DNA of 64,000 nucleotides from Phoronis australis (taxonomy: Eukaryota; Phoronida; Phoronidae): contig NMRA01000007.1 of NCBI GenBank assembly GCA_002633005.1, forward strand, positions 1,677,550 to 1,741,549. Reading direction: 5' to 3'. Of the stretch, positions 42,890 to 55,800 are shown piece after piece (position 1 is the stretch's first letter; every line of letters begins with the position of its first letter). A program made the position numbers and the translations under genes. The notes below the pieces were generated by a model. The model had not been told where the DNA came from. It did not search any database and saw nothing but the letters and a program-made list of their open reading frames with translations.

Positions 42890-44559
42890 CATTCTCGACG
42901 ATATCTTTGGTAATTGTGCACCGATGACATGTCAGAGTGAACCATCAAGACGCGACATTCTGTGTAAAGAGATTTCAGCAACTGTTCATTCGAGAGAATT
43001 CTGTGAGAATTAGTCAAAACACAATTTTTTTAAAACTTAATTAATCACTATCAAAAACGCAGTTCCCATGCATTGTTTCGCTGAAAGTTGGTACAAAGTT
43101 CAAAAGAAGTCGAGTAAAGAAACACCCGCACTTTTCTGAAAATGTCAGTTCATGTCTCAGACAAAACACCTCATCTGTGGTGTTGATTACGCGACCGTAT
43201 TACTGTGTGTGTTCTAGAGTGAACCTCTAAATATCCACAGTAAATCTAGGGCCTCTATAATGAAAATTGAATTAAAACATGAGTCAGAAACTTGGTTTTA
43301 CGCTCCACACAACGATTTCTGAAAAAATATTGAGTCTCAGTTGAGCAAAATTTCAAAACCTCGGAGAATATACACATAACTGCTAGTTATTGGGATAATT
43401 TTCAAAAAAATATTTCTAGACTGTAGTGTGCTCAGAATAACTTAGCTAAACATTTGTTCACCAATTGCGTAGTTGAAGCGTAAGACCAAATTTCTGTCTT
43501 AATCCCGTCATTTTTTATGGAACAGATCCCAGGCCACAGTTCGCATACAACAGTCTCAGGTGTCTGTACTATAAGTGATTTTGCAAGTTGTTAATCTATA
43601 TTTTGCAGTGGGGGCACGTTTTGTATCTAAATAGAAAATAAGAATTTTGTTTGTACTGTACTGAATTGAATCAACTAACTATTTATACGTCCAATAAAAA
43701 CGGAAATTAAGAGATTCATAGGTTCTACTCTTGCTTTGTTTTCAGCAATGTAATACAGTTCCATTATGCAAGGGACATCACAGAAATAGGAACATGCCAT
43801 CAATTAAACTCTGCTTGAAATTGTGTTTTACTACTAATTTTTAAAATTTATCAAAAAAATTAGATGTCATTCAAATGTGGCGGTCATTTTGCGTCTATTG
43901 GAATGCTGTCCTGCTGTGTCACTGTTTTAAGTCGTCATTTTATGTTTTGGCGAACAGTGCGGAATCTCTGTGATTATACCAGATGGTGGATTAGTGCAAT
44001 CAAAAATGATAACCGAAGATGGGGCACGTGTAGTGAAATCAGGTGTCAATGGCGGACCACGAGAGGAAGGGGAGACCACAATGTACAATTAAAGGACAGG
44101 TCTTCGCTATAACCGTACAAGCGGTATCCCATTGCAATTTTTGTTCATTCCTGTTTTCGTTCAATACTCGAAATTCAAATTTTACGTGGTTAACGCCCGC
44201 AACTAACAGAATCCTCTCAAGCGGATATCAATCTTCAAGTGATTGACACCTGTTTTTGTCAACCCTTCAATCGAAAGGTTGAAAAACAACTCCCGCAAAG
44301 ATTTTGACACCTCTGGACCTAGACAGTTAATTAGCGATTTGAATAGAATTTCAGTACGGCTAATTGTTAATTATTTGAACAGCGTCCTTCCGTCGAAGTT
44401 GACTCCGCGTAGCCTAATTAGAAAGTCATTAGTATTTTGTGTTGACGCAACGAATCTCTGCTTCGGCAGCTGTCATTGTTAGCGATACTTGGAGATAATT
44501 AAATACTTCCAATGTTAGTAATACTATTGGAATCAGCAGTATCTCGGAGCATAAGATGA

Positions 44560-44575
44560 CCCCCCCCCCCCCNCC
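44560..44575. other. Poly-C tract with ambiguous base
   Basis: Long C run interrupted by N at 44573. A sequencing uncertainty; open frames crossing it are unreliable. Confidence 0.9.
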
Positions 44576-44675
44576 AGGTGAAGCTGGCTTATTGGGTTTC
44601 GTCTCAAACATTAACGGTCTACCTGTTGCTCTCATGCCAAAATCATTTATAATCTGGGTTGAGATCACGGTAGAT

Positions 44676-44804
44676 TTCAGTAACGCTAGCACAAACGGTA
44701 GTACCTCGCTAAAGTCTAGCCAAAATCACTTTCTCATTTAAAATACACGGCAATGTCTCATGTTAGTCTCGCGAAGTCTTATCGAGGTCATAGGTTACTG
44801 AACT
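44676..44804 (+). repeat. MITE family B, copy 3 (diverged)
   Basis: TTCAGTAACGCTAGCACA on the left and GAGGTCATAGGTTACTGAAC on the right, with the family interior 'aaaatacacggcaatgtctc'. The CACGTG of the other copies has decayed here. Confidence 0.75.
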
Positions 44805-44956
44805 CTAACTTACTTCATCAGAAGGTGTGGTCTAAATCAAAACTTATTTAAAAGTTTAAAAAGTTTTGTTCAGAAGGAGGGGTTTATGTCAGTTTTAAAT
44901 TGATGCACTTGAAATTGAAACTATTTTGAGAGTCCAGAGACTGTAAAACGTATTAA

Positions 44957-45651
44957 AGGGACATTTTGTTTTTCTGGGATCTGCCCCAATGCGGAATCGA
45001 ACCTGGAATCTCCATTGTCGCAGTCTAACATTCTCTGTTGTTGGAGCTAGGTTCCACTCGATAGATGGTATTTCACTTGTTAAATATATTTATGCGAGCA
45101 TAAAGACTTCTATCTTACCCCCCACGCCCGCTTTTTTCTCAATTTGGACCGGTCCACTAATTTTGTTTTAGCATGGCTACGCGTCGTTTATTCCCAGCCT
45201 TCTGATTGGTCTATGTTATCACGTGCCATGAGTTTGAACAGCTCCCGGCTCTTATAGGCTGATGACTGTCACGTGTCCCTAGGAATTTCCTTTCTTTGCA
45301 ATATCACATGTTTCAGTTCTATTACCTTGTGTCACCTACCCAGACGCACGTGTCTAAACATTTTTCATCCATTACCTCCCATCACTTTTGACATCTTCTC
45401 GTACCTCTGTGTTGCGCTTTTTTATTGGTCATCTCACCAGAGATAATTATATTTTATATATTGTATCTTATTTTCACCCCTATTCTTTGTATTTGTATTC
45501 TGTCACACTAAATGACCTTATTTCGCCGTTCTCGGTCTTCTTTTCATCTCTGGTAACTCATGTATTTTACTCGGGATATATGCATTGTATTTATCCCATC
45601 CGACGATAATCTCAAAAATGCGTTTTTGACCGTAAATCCGATATTGTCCCT
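44957..45651 (-). mobile_element. TTAA-flanked non-autonomous element, family E
   Basis: Bounded by TTAA (44953-44956 and 45652-45655) and inverted ends AGGGACA and TGTCCCT, a form typical of piggyBac or Kolobok derivatives. Read in reverse, it begins AGGGACAATATCGGATTTAC and 'ggtcaaaaacgcatttttg', matching 42349 and 52906. No transposase frame is present. A tRNA-like segment lies near its left end. Confidence 0.6.
44985..45090 (-). repeat. tRNA-like (SINE head) segment
   Basis: The reverse complement contains a perfect B-box GGTTCGATTCC (45003-44993), preceded by 'atgttagactgcgacaatgg'. The stems do not close as a functional tRNA. It resembles the segments at 49610 and 53226. Confidence 0.45.
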
Positions 45652-46091
45652 TTAAGACGATACTGATAAGTTGTGATACCGTATCATAAGTGACCCGAAA
45701 ATTATTAGTTAAGATTTTTTAAAGTGAGTTTATTTACGCGGCGCTGTTACGAGGCCGACGTGCTAAAAATACAACAGCTGAAGTGTCCATTGTGCGCCAC
45801 TGGCCGGCTACACAACGCGACTCAGAGGAATTGAAAACATTTTGGATGGGTATGCACGATGTGCGGGTGACACAATACGACCGTTGGAAGATTCCGACGA
45901 TGATTACGAAGGTGGACAGCTCAGCGTTCAGATTACGGAATTTCAATTGACAAGCTATTGAACGACACAGTTCTACCATCAACCACTGTCCGGGCTGCGT
46001 TCCGTGGAGCCAAGTTTGCGCGAGATGTAAGTGAAGCTCGTGATCACACTAGGTTTAGGCGAGAGTGTCTAGTGTCTGTGAAACGACCCAG

Positions 46092-46107
46092 CCCCCCCCN
46101 CCCCCCG
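46092..46107. other. Poly-C tract with ambiguous base
   Basis: C run with N at 46100. A sequencing uncertainty. Confidence 0.9.
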
Positions 46108-46980
46108 CCGTCTACTCCCTCGTCTTCAGTTGCTGTTTTGTAAAAGTAGTGACGTCACAAATTTTCCGCGAAAATTTTGGAACTTGGTGATTGTGCTTTT
46201 CTCAGAATTCATTAATGGCATTAAGTAACGCAGCCCAAAATTCTTTTTAAAGACTAAACTTCAACACTTCAACACTGCATGGCATCTATTTGACATTGGT
46301 GAGTCTGCAAGTACTAGTTTAAATTAGGACTGTTGGGAGGCTTCCGAAGGTTCTACTCGCTTGTCCAAGATATCTAACGAAGTGTATGCTAATTTTAACT
46401 AGAGATCGCAAGTAAACGAATGCACAACACTTCTGCTAGGAAATCAGTTATGTTGTTGCGTTTTCTGTGAACACAATTGCCGTACAAACTGTCCACCCAT
46501 CTTTTTGTCCAAAATTAAATCATCCAGTTGCTGTTGCACCCACAACCTGCCGGTCGTCAGTTAATGATATCCACTTTTCACGTTAATCATATATATGTAC
46601 GTGCAATGCAATAATTCATTACTGATGTGAACATTGGTCCAATTAAATTGACAGCTATTGGGTAAATGTCACTACCCCTCCCCCGTGCGCCCGTGGGAGA
46701 TACACTAAAAATTTAGATTTCACCAGCCTGGTGACCTCTCTGGGCTTCTCTATAAGCGGAAGTATTAGGTTCACAATGAAACAGTTGTGGCTTGCTTCAC
46801 TCCACCGTGCAGACAGGTTTAACCCGACACGGTGGTCGATACGGCGGATTGTAGTAAAAAATAAATAGCGACAGTTTAACGAGCGGGTATCAACGACCGC
46901 TTTATGAATGAGAGGCAGACCACGTCGACGACTGAACACTCTGGTTGGGAAAGTTATCTTATCCACGTACGAGGAATTTT

Positions 46981-47301
46981 ACTCGTAAAATCAAACGCTT
47001 TCTGATTGGTCAAGACTTTGTCTAGAGTACCGGCACATTGGTTGTGGTTGGGAATTTGTGCAACTTTTCTCAATGTCGTCGTCGCTTGGGGCACCGAGAG
47101 TTCAACAGTCGGCTATCCAATGAGAGCTTAACCTATGCCCCGGACAGATGAATATTCATCGGCCTTTGTTTACCCACGTGATTTTTTGTCGCTGCACCAA
47201 ACGTATATAAATACACACGCCAAGGCAAGCATTGGGCATAGTAAAATCTTCAAATCCTTTGCACTATTTCAATATTCTGGGGACTTGGTGACGACTGAAG
47301 A
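46981..47301 (+). promoter_or_regulatory. CYP26 proximal promoter
   Basis: The TATA box TATATAAAT at 47204-47212 predicts a start near 47235 and a 5' leader of about 65 bases. CCAAT boxes occur at 47117-47121 (forward) and 47005-47009 (reverse, ATTGG). A CACGTG lies at about 47175. I found an AGTTCA half-site at about 47099 but no DR5 retinoic acid element, although vertebrate CYP26A1 promoters have one. Confidence 0.65.
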
Positions 47302-47487
47302 ATGCTGCAGCCTATTGTTGATTGCGTGGTCTTGCTTCTTGCCGGACGCCTCTTGCTCGCGCTATCTTGCTGGTTATGGGATCTCTACTTCACCAGGTGC
47401 TGTATTGACAAGTCTTGCCCGCTGCCCCTACCGCCGGGCTCTATGGGCTGGCCCATAATTGGGGAGACCATCAGCGCTATCAAGAAC
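47302..47487 (+). CDS. CYP26: CYP26 coding exon 1
   Basis: ATG at 47302 follows 'actgaaga' and is the first ATG after the predicted start that opens this frame. It ends AAGAAC/gtgagt. It encodes the signal-anchor and the proline-rich hinge, 62 residues. Confidence 0.92.
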
Positions 47488-50400
47488 GTGAGTAATCGGA
47501 AATATTCGTTAACCTAATGGTAAAATCGTAAGAACAGGAGCTTGCAAGAAAATCAGAAATTAGTTTAGCTTAGAATGTGCGGCATCTCATTGGTAAATGA
47601 GTTGCTATGTACTAATTAGAAACATTAGACTGAAGTATCTAAGATATCTTAAAATCCTCCACTAATAAAAATACCGCAAGTCTGAGAAATAGACGCAAAC
47701 TTCGGCTTTTTAGGTAAAGTATGGAAATGACAATTTTGCACAGGGTTGCTTGTTCAGCTGGGAATTTAATACTATGGAACTCAAAGAAAACCAATTAATT
47801 AACCAGTTTGCATGGACATGCACATTTTGACTGCTGGATGCTATTATGTTAAAAAGGACCGGCAAGGTCACAGTGGTCAATTTGAAGGTACAACGTGTCC
47901 TGTTCAGTCAAAGCACGATGGCCCCATCTCGCCCATATCGAAATAGCAAGCGAAGATTGCTGGTGCCTAATTGTATATGATTGAACTCTATTAGGCTTTG
48001 TACATTTTTTATGTAATGCTTCGACTTATCGTATCGAAGCAGTACGTAGGCATAGGGCTGCCCTGTTTAATCGGTATTATCTCGTTGCCTGAACGCGTCT
48101 GAAACTAAATCTCCCACAATACCTCAGATTGCGAATGGCTGTTGCCGCATTACGGACTACGGTCCGTCTCCACGCCACCAATTCTTGTCTACGACTTTGC
48201 AGCGTGACAAAAACCTTTCTCTATACCACAAGGTTTTTATTTAATATATTTCGCCTTGCGTGTGCGAATTTCGAGGACCCACCGTACAATGACTTTGACG
48301 TTACTTGTTTACATTTCTACACATGCGCAAAAATTCTGATGTCGCTGTACTATGACATAACGGGCGATAAGGAGAAAGTCATGCCTTCACATTAATTTGA
48401 CGCTACGCGAGTTTTGCGACATACTCCTTTAAAGAATCACAATGCAAGGGTTAAAATAGCACTGTGTTTGCCTTCTTTTATTTTGTGCAAGTAAGTTTAT
48501 GTGTTTGGAACATGGCATTCCATGTGATATGTAATGAAGTCGCATTGCGGATATCAGTGTCACAGAGCAACGTATTTTGATTGCACCGCATTTGCTTTTA
48601 GCGCGTGTGGTTTTGTTCAAATAATCACAGCGATGGTTTGTATCGAAATAAGATATGGCCTTTAACACTTACCCTTTCTCTCATCTACGATTACCTCTTG
48701 CGGTATTAATTTTATTAGCTGTCAATACAACAATGGTTTCTTTGATAACTGAATTCTTCTTTTAAAAGAAACTAATTTACAATAAAAAAAGAAACTTAGC
48801 TTTCTCTCAATAGAAATGTCACAATAGGTGGCCGTGCTCTCTAAAGAAGAAGGTGCAATAAACCAGCGCCTTCTGTCAAAAAACAGTTTTGATGCGTGTC
48901 ACTTGGCTTTAAGAACTCGGCCTCATATTGTTCCTTCCCTAATTTAAATATGAACTCTATGTTTAAAACAGCACGCCAGACCCTTTAAGACGATTGCCAC
49001 GGTGGGTTAGTTTCAGTTACTGACAGAAGTAGTAGTACTCTCTGTGTCAAAGATTGGATATTGTCGTTCTTGGTGGATCGTCGTTCTCTATCACTTGTTG
49101 TTTAACTCGCCAAAAGCTTAGGTAACGCTTGTCCGTTTGGCAGACTTTGTAAAGAGTTTCCAAAGTTTTCTCCAAGCTTTTGAGGGTTGTCGACGGTTAC
49201 AGGGCCCTTATTTTGTGTCAGAGAACTGGATGGTAAAGTCTGTTAATAGGCCAAAGCCGGGTTTGGTAACTTTTTTAGACGTGATAACTGCTTATACTTT
49301 TCCTTCCAAACGGGATTGGTCATTGATTGAGCAAAAATAACCATGTTTTGGAAGCGCAATGTGTTTTAAGGAACAAAATCGTGTTTGCGGCTGAAAAAAG
49401 GCATTTTTGGATGGTTATTAGACCGTATAGACTTCCTGGAGTTATAAAGTTTGACCAGGGTTACAAAACAACAAAATACCTTGTGTTTTGTGATTCTGTT
49501 ACAACTCGCCAATTCTCGCAGTTGTCTGCCAGTGATTCGTGGAAATCAAAGTCTGTGAACGTACCCGTTAAATACGTTTAAAATAACCGGGCACTTATCG
49601 AGTGAGGTTTTGCTCCGTCAGTAAAGTGGTTGACTGCGACCACTGCTGGTGGGAGTCCAATTCTGCATTGAGGCGGACCTCAAAAACCACTTTTCTCGAC
49701 GACAGTGTCACGTTGGGTATTGCTTCCACTGCGCGTGTGTTTACAACTAAGTTTTAAACCCGCATAGCCTTTCGAAAATGTTATCATTTTCGTTCAGTCG
49801 TTGTCATTCGTACAAACTACAGCGACTGGATGTTTGACTGGGCTGATTTCGGTTCCCCAATCTTAGTTGTAATTATGAATTAACACCACGATGCATTCAC
49901 ACCATCGGTACTCATTTGCGTTAACGAATCTGTTATAGCGCCATTAGTTAAGTGCGTGCGTACTTCACTTATTGATCACGACAATGTTCACTTAGTTGTC
50001 CTTTGTTGCTGATTAGTTGAGACGTGTTCATTTTAGGAGGAGTGTATATTTATGTAAGATTCGGTTGTTTTTCCTTTCGGTATTTATACTGCTGATAGAC
50101 GATGCCTGTATCCGTACCTGTTACTCGGTTGTTAAATTAAGAAAAGATAAAAATGTTTTTGAGATTTTGAAGTGTTGTGAACCGCGATAACATTGAACCA
50201 ATTGCTAACCGACATCATGGATCATCCAATCGGTATTGGCATAGTTCAATTTTTAGTAACGTTGCTGGATAAGAATAATCAACGTTAAAACCCAGCCGAC
50301 AGCGGTGCAAGAATGTTATGCGTTCATTCATGGATTTGCGGTCAAATTACAAGCAACAACCTGCGAGCGTGTATCGGAAGTCTAATCTTATGATGAGCAC

Positions 50401-53400
50401 TAGTACCGTGTAACATCGTGTTTCATTATATTCTATCTTCAAACATTTGTAGGGCAATGTACACTGGCGGACCTCCGATGTCTCAAAAGGGGGCCGCGGA
50501 CAATTTTCAAAAGGAACACTTTCGCACTACCCTAAAAACGATGGGCTTTCATTGTTTTATACATGGGCTTGCATGGGCGCGGTACACTAGTTCCTGGCAG
50601 AGACTAGACGGCTCTGATCTATTTTGGAAGCTAGTACAGCTATGAACGTTACTATATTTTCGGCTTATACAGGAAGCTGCCCTGGGCACAGGTGGTCGGA
50701 ACGAGACTACGCTTCCGGTTGCACTAGAGGTACGCAGAAGTTTTACACCTGCGCTTACCCTGTGTGCTCTCTGTGCCAACGGACCTCAGTATATACATAT
50801 ATATAATGACACCCAAATTTCGATGAAGCCTGGAGATTAAGATGACAAACAAAAGACGATTAAATTAATCAAAAATTCATAAACAGTCGCTAATTACACA
50901 TTGAAAACTGTAGAAGTATCCGGTGCGATGATATTTTTAAGTGCGTGGCGTGTCTGAAATTCGAAATCCTTTTTCTGTTACTAAAGTATTAATTATAGAT
51001 AGAAGTGCAAATGATTCGTAGGTCGTATCCCAGTAAGATGCGAAAGTGCGACATTAAGAAGCTCAATTAAGGACCCTAAAAAAATATCCAAATCTGGCAA
51101 ACTTCGGAACACAATATTTCAAAAATTGGATGTTTGGATTCACATGCAACTTTCAGATATCATGCTTTAGGCACAGGAATTTTTTTCAAAATGTTCCATT
51201 TTTGCATGAAAGATACCAGAAAACTGTAATGGTGTTTTTGAGATTTCATCTTAATATCTGAAATGAAATTTGGCCATGTTATCGATACTATTGTTTTACC
51301 ATTTTGTCTTACTAAAAAGACATAGACATGGTCACATGACCCAATCAACAACAAACTGGTATTGTATATTTTTGCTCTGAAATATGAAGCTTTATAAGTG
51401 CAAAAAATATGTCGATGTGCCTGCGATAATTTTTCTTTCTTTTTCAAAAGTAGCGTTTCGTTTTTACATCTAAAAATAACACGTTTCAAAGTAGACTGTG
51501 TGCTGTCGCTGTTGAGGTGACTTAGAAAACAGTATTTTGTAAACCATAGCAAGGGCTGAAAAATGAAATGAAATATGACAGGGTCCGTGAAGACTATAAA
51601 AAATCATGCTGAATACCAAAGACCTTCGGAATGAACGATATCAACCCAAAATGGAAAATCTCTCTGTGCGGTGTCCTTCTTTGCTTTTGTGCACAAATTT
51701 ATCATGCAATGGCTATAGTTAGTTCACACAATTAGTTATCTATAGACCGCAATCTGAAAATAGTTCGTCTGGTATTTTTAATTCATTATGTGGGTAACTT
51801 GGTTAAAAGGTGCGTTTCATTGTTGGCGCAACGTCAACAGAGGTACTTACGATATCAGCTGGGCGTTTAGTCCACTGTCACACTTAATAGCCGGGATAAA
51901 CAGTTTCAACTTCGCATCAGTACTTCAATAGTTAAACGTCCAAGTGATTGGATAACAATGCCAATAACCATGTGGTTATAAGAAACAGAATTATACTAGT
52001 AACAGCCCTAAACAGTAACTGTAAATTGTGTTGTGTTGGTATAGCAGTGATAATAGCAATAACATATTAATTGTTTTGATCTCTACGGATAGAATGAGGT
52101 GCCAAATACACAAAGGCGGGGGCAGTGCACATGCAAAGCAGCCAGTAGTAACTATAACATCATGTTAGTAGTATTTCAAGCAGCCAGACATTCATTTTAT
52201 CGTAGACCTGGGTAAACAGGTAGCACACAGTTGCGGATTTAGAAGGGGGCAAGGGGGCCATGCCCCCACTAAAATTTTCCCAGACTCTATTTGGCAGTTC
52301 GGGGTTGCGAATGTCTGAAGGGCAAAATCTTGGCTAATACCCCGACCCCCCGTAACTCGAAATCCTGGATCCGCCCCTGGCATTTATCAAAAACAAATGC
52401 CAGCTTATAGATCAGACGATCGGGTGCATGACACTTTCTGAATGGTCTGGATTCGTATCCCACAAAACTGTGCTCTAAGATGCGCGCGCATCGATTTCCA
52501 CCGCCCGTAAAAAGGTCAATGTAATAGAAATACTGTATAAGCAGCAGTGTTCACGATAACAAAAGTTCATTTTCAAAATCAAACCTACCGCAAAGTAGCT
52601 CGTTTTCAAGCATGACATTTCAGTATTTAGGCCAACATGGATTTGTTTTGACACTTGCCTATCTTATAAATTGTTGCATTGTTTTGGACCCTGATAAGTC
52701 AGTAAGCCAGAAAAACACTTTTTTTAACTTTTCGGTGCAATGTACTGTGTCAAGTCACGTATTTCCTAGACTCTTTTCAACTTGGTTGAAATGATAAAGA
52801 ATCCATCATTGGATTAGTGAAGACAATAAGGTCATCACAGTTACAATGTATTTTCATGAAATAAAATTTAAAGAAATTGTTTTTCCTTCTGTTACATCAC
52901 ATTCAGTTCTAGGGAAATCCGATTTACGGTCAAAAACGTGTTTTGGGGATTGTTGTTGGATGGGATAGACTTCTTGGAGTTACTAGCTTTGACCAATGAG
53001 AGCTATGCAAATCGCCAATTCTCGCCGTTGTCTGCCAGACACAGTGGCAGATTCCATTTGGCAGTTCGGGTGTGCGAACTATGTCTGACGGGCAAACACC
53101 TGGCTAATACTCTGCCCTGGCTCCCCAAACTCAAACTCCTGGATCCGCCCCTGAGACATTCGCTGAAATCAAGGACCGTGACTTTACCAGATATATAGAT
53201 ACATATCCATAAAGTACTCAGTCATTTATGGGGTGGGGTTGAACTCCGCCAGTAGAGAGCTGGGCTGCTACCACGGGAGTTGTTGGTTCGATTCTGCGCT
53301 GCGAGGCTGATCGCAGAAAATCAGTTTCCCCGTTGAGATCGCTTTAAGTGGATCATAGCTTAAATGATAGAAACAATTATGCAGTACTTGTTAACATAAT

Positions 53401-55752
53401 GCAATAATCGAAATGATGGAATCATTCTACTATTTACCTTACGTTTTAACTCACATAATATTATCATAATGAAATTCCTTACACAACTCCACGCCATCCT
53501 TGGTATGCTTTGAGGATGGGTAATACTGAGACTAAAGCCCTAATTATCGCCGTAAACTTTAGACATAATAACCTTTGTTTACCATGCCGATCCCTCATTT
53601 TCTTGAAATGGTCCAACAGAAAACGAAAATGTGCAGTTACGAAGAATTTGTGTCGGCACGTGTTTTGTTTACGGAAGAAATCGTATCTGTTGTACTAACC
53701 AAAACAATTAGCTCTCGTAGACGATAGTGCAGTTCCGTAAGGCAAACGTACCGAGTTAGACGACAGTTGAGCCCTGTTGTTAACAGCCTGTTACGCGACG
53801 TTTTTAAGAAATTTTACATTCTGCACCCATGTAGATAATGAGCATGCTAACAGTCATCGCATCAGTCAAAACTGACAAAACAATTATCGGCGGCCAAGGA
53901 GGTCAATGTTAGAAGTAAAGCTTTCTCGAGAGGGTGTTTTTTTTATAAAACGGCAAAAAAATCCTTTGCTGCAGTAGTCCAGACCATTGTTGACACTTTC
54001 CGCAGAACATAGTTCTTTGGCGTACTTTGGAATCAGTTGCTTTGATAAACTGAAAATGGCTGTGTTAGCACTGAATAATTTCCTATATTTTCGGCCACCC
54101 ATAAACTTTGCCAGAGAAGATCATTGCCCTACATACTTAACATATATAAGTCAAATAATTATGAGCTGTTACACGCTTTTAAATAGTTGATTTTTTCTTG
54201 AGAGGCTAAAAAGTGAAACGTTGCGTGACGATTTGCGGTCAAAACGGATGTTTTAGCTTCGTGCGTGTTTCGGTTCGTGACGAGTGCAGTTGCGCTGGTA
54301 GCAAGTGTCGACAAGTTATAACATTTTCGAAAACATGACGTACATATTGCACGAACAAGTAACCTGTAATTCATTATAAGAATAACTTATTGTGACATTC
54401 ACATTGAACAAAAGAAATAAGACACTTTAATTCTGTTGCTCACGTTTTGAACCAGTTTTGATGAGCGTTTTATTTTGAATTAACCCTGATATCGCCAGCT
54501 TCCATTTGACACCTGGTTCTTATTTACAAAGTGACTTTTAGAATAAAAATGACACTCTCAAATATCTATACGCAAATGTGCAACACCGCTTTAATTCTCG
54601 GCACCGGCTTCTGTTGATTCTGCTGAGCTTCCTCAGAATCCTGGCTCCCGTTCAGTAACGCTAGGACCTCGCTAAAAAGCAAGACTTCGCGAGATTACGT
54701 GAGATATTGCCGTGCATTTCAAATGAGAACACGTGACTTTGACTAGGTTTTAGCTAGGTCCTAGCCTCTACTGAACGCACGCCTTTTCTCATAAGTTCGG
54801 AGGAAGCCAAAGTGAGCAAAAGAACTTCTGGTGTTGTGTTGAAGTAGCACTTGCTTTAAAGAAAATTTGCTGCTAACATACACAAATATAACCATATATA
54901 CACATATTATTGCGCCAATAATTGCACATAGTGAGGATATCGGCGACACGCCAGCAGCTATGTATGTTTCACGGAGTTCGGTAAAACAAGGCGTGCAAAC
55001 GACGAGGAACAAACATCTTTTGCCCCCTGCTGTCTGCTGGGGTTCAAATTCCAACCTGTAATTTAGCGTTATGCAAGGCAAGGGGTCATCGGTAGTCCAG
55101 CGAAGTCATGTCGTAATCTATGCACCTTTATTGTGTTAGCCCATTGAAAGTGATGTCGTAACGAGATTAATATTTGGTTCGCATCGCTGTAGCAAATCCT
55201 TTCGACAAGGTTCAAACAGAGGTCAGGTATGGTGGATGATGTTTTGTCCAGCTCAGTGAAGCTCTGAACCATGCAAGCGCAGAGGTGAGGAGTCCGTTAT
55301 CCGGGGCCGTGGGGTATAGTTGCCTATATTTTGACGGGACCCATTTGTAAAGAGCTTCCATGAGAAAGTGGCCCTTTTGTGGGGCTTTGTTCCAAAACCA
55401 TCACCCTTCTGTGCATTTGTGTGCATTTGCCAGTGAATTATCATAGGTGTGGATGTACCAGGGGGCTCGATAAGTTGGCTTGTCACCTGGGCTTCTCACG
55501 GCGTGTCATTTTATGCGACAGGTCTTAAGCACTACCGAATTGTCAATTCTTTCACGCTCCAGAAATCATTCCTCTTCCAAATCGGGAACAAGTTGAGGCC
55601 AGCTTTAAGCGGAAAGTCGTCTAAATCAATTTTCGACGAACAAAGACGGTGTATAGACGCGAAAAAGCTATACATAAAGTAGTTCTCCTCTAGCGAGCTC
55701 TTCCCCCACTTTCTTCATAAGGCAACACCAGCGTGCATCATCTCACTATAAT

Positions 55753-55800
<48 letters not shown>

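Larger units (their letters stand above)
22057..46980. other. 24.9-kb gene desert between NEPRO and CYP26
   Basis: No exon with both coding character and matching splice borders was found on either strand. Open frames here are short and of random composition. The tract holds MITEs, a microsatellite cluster, fold-back sequences, a degenerate tandem array and scattered CRE or nuclear-receptor motifs, listed separately. It could hold distal enhancers of CYP26; nothing in the sequence alone proves this. Confidence 0.65.

Noticed and set aside
51160-51552. 130-codon minus-strand open frame
   Set aside because: It lies in an old dispersed repeat also found at 19430-19960, where the frame is broken; repeat-derived, not a gene.
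53226-53330. Possible functional tRNA gene
   Set aside because: A good B-box but no pairing acceptor stem or anticodon arm; fits a SINE head better.
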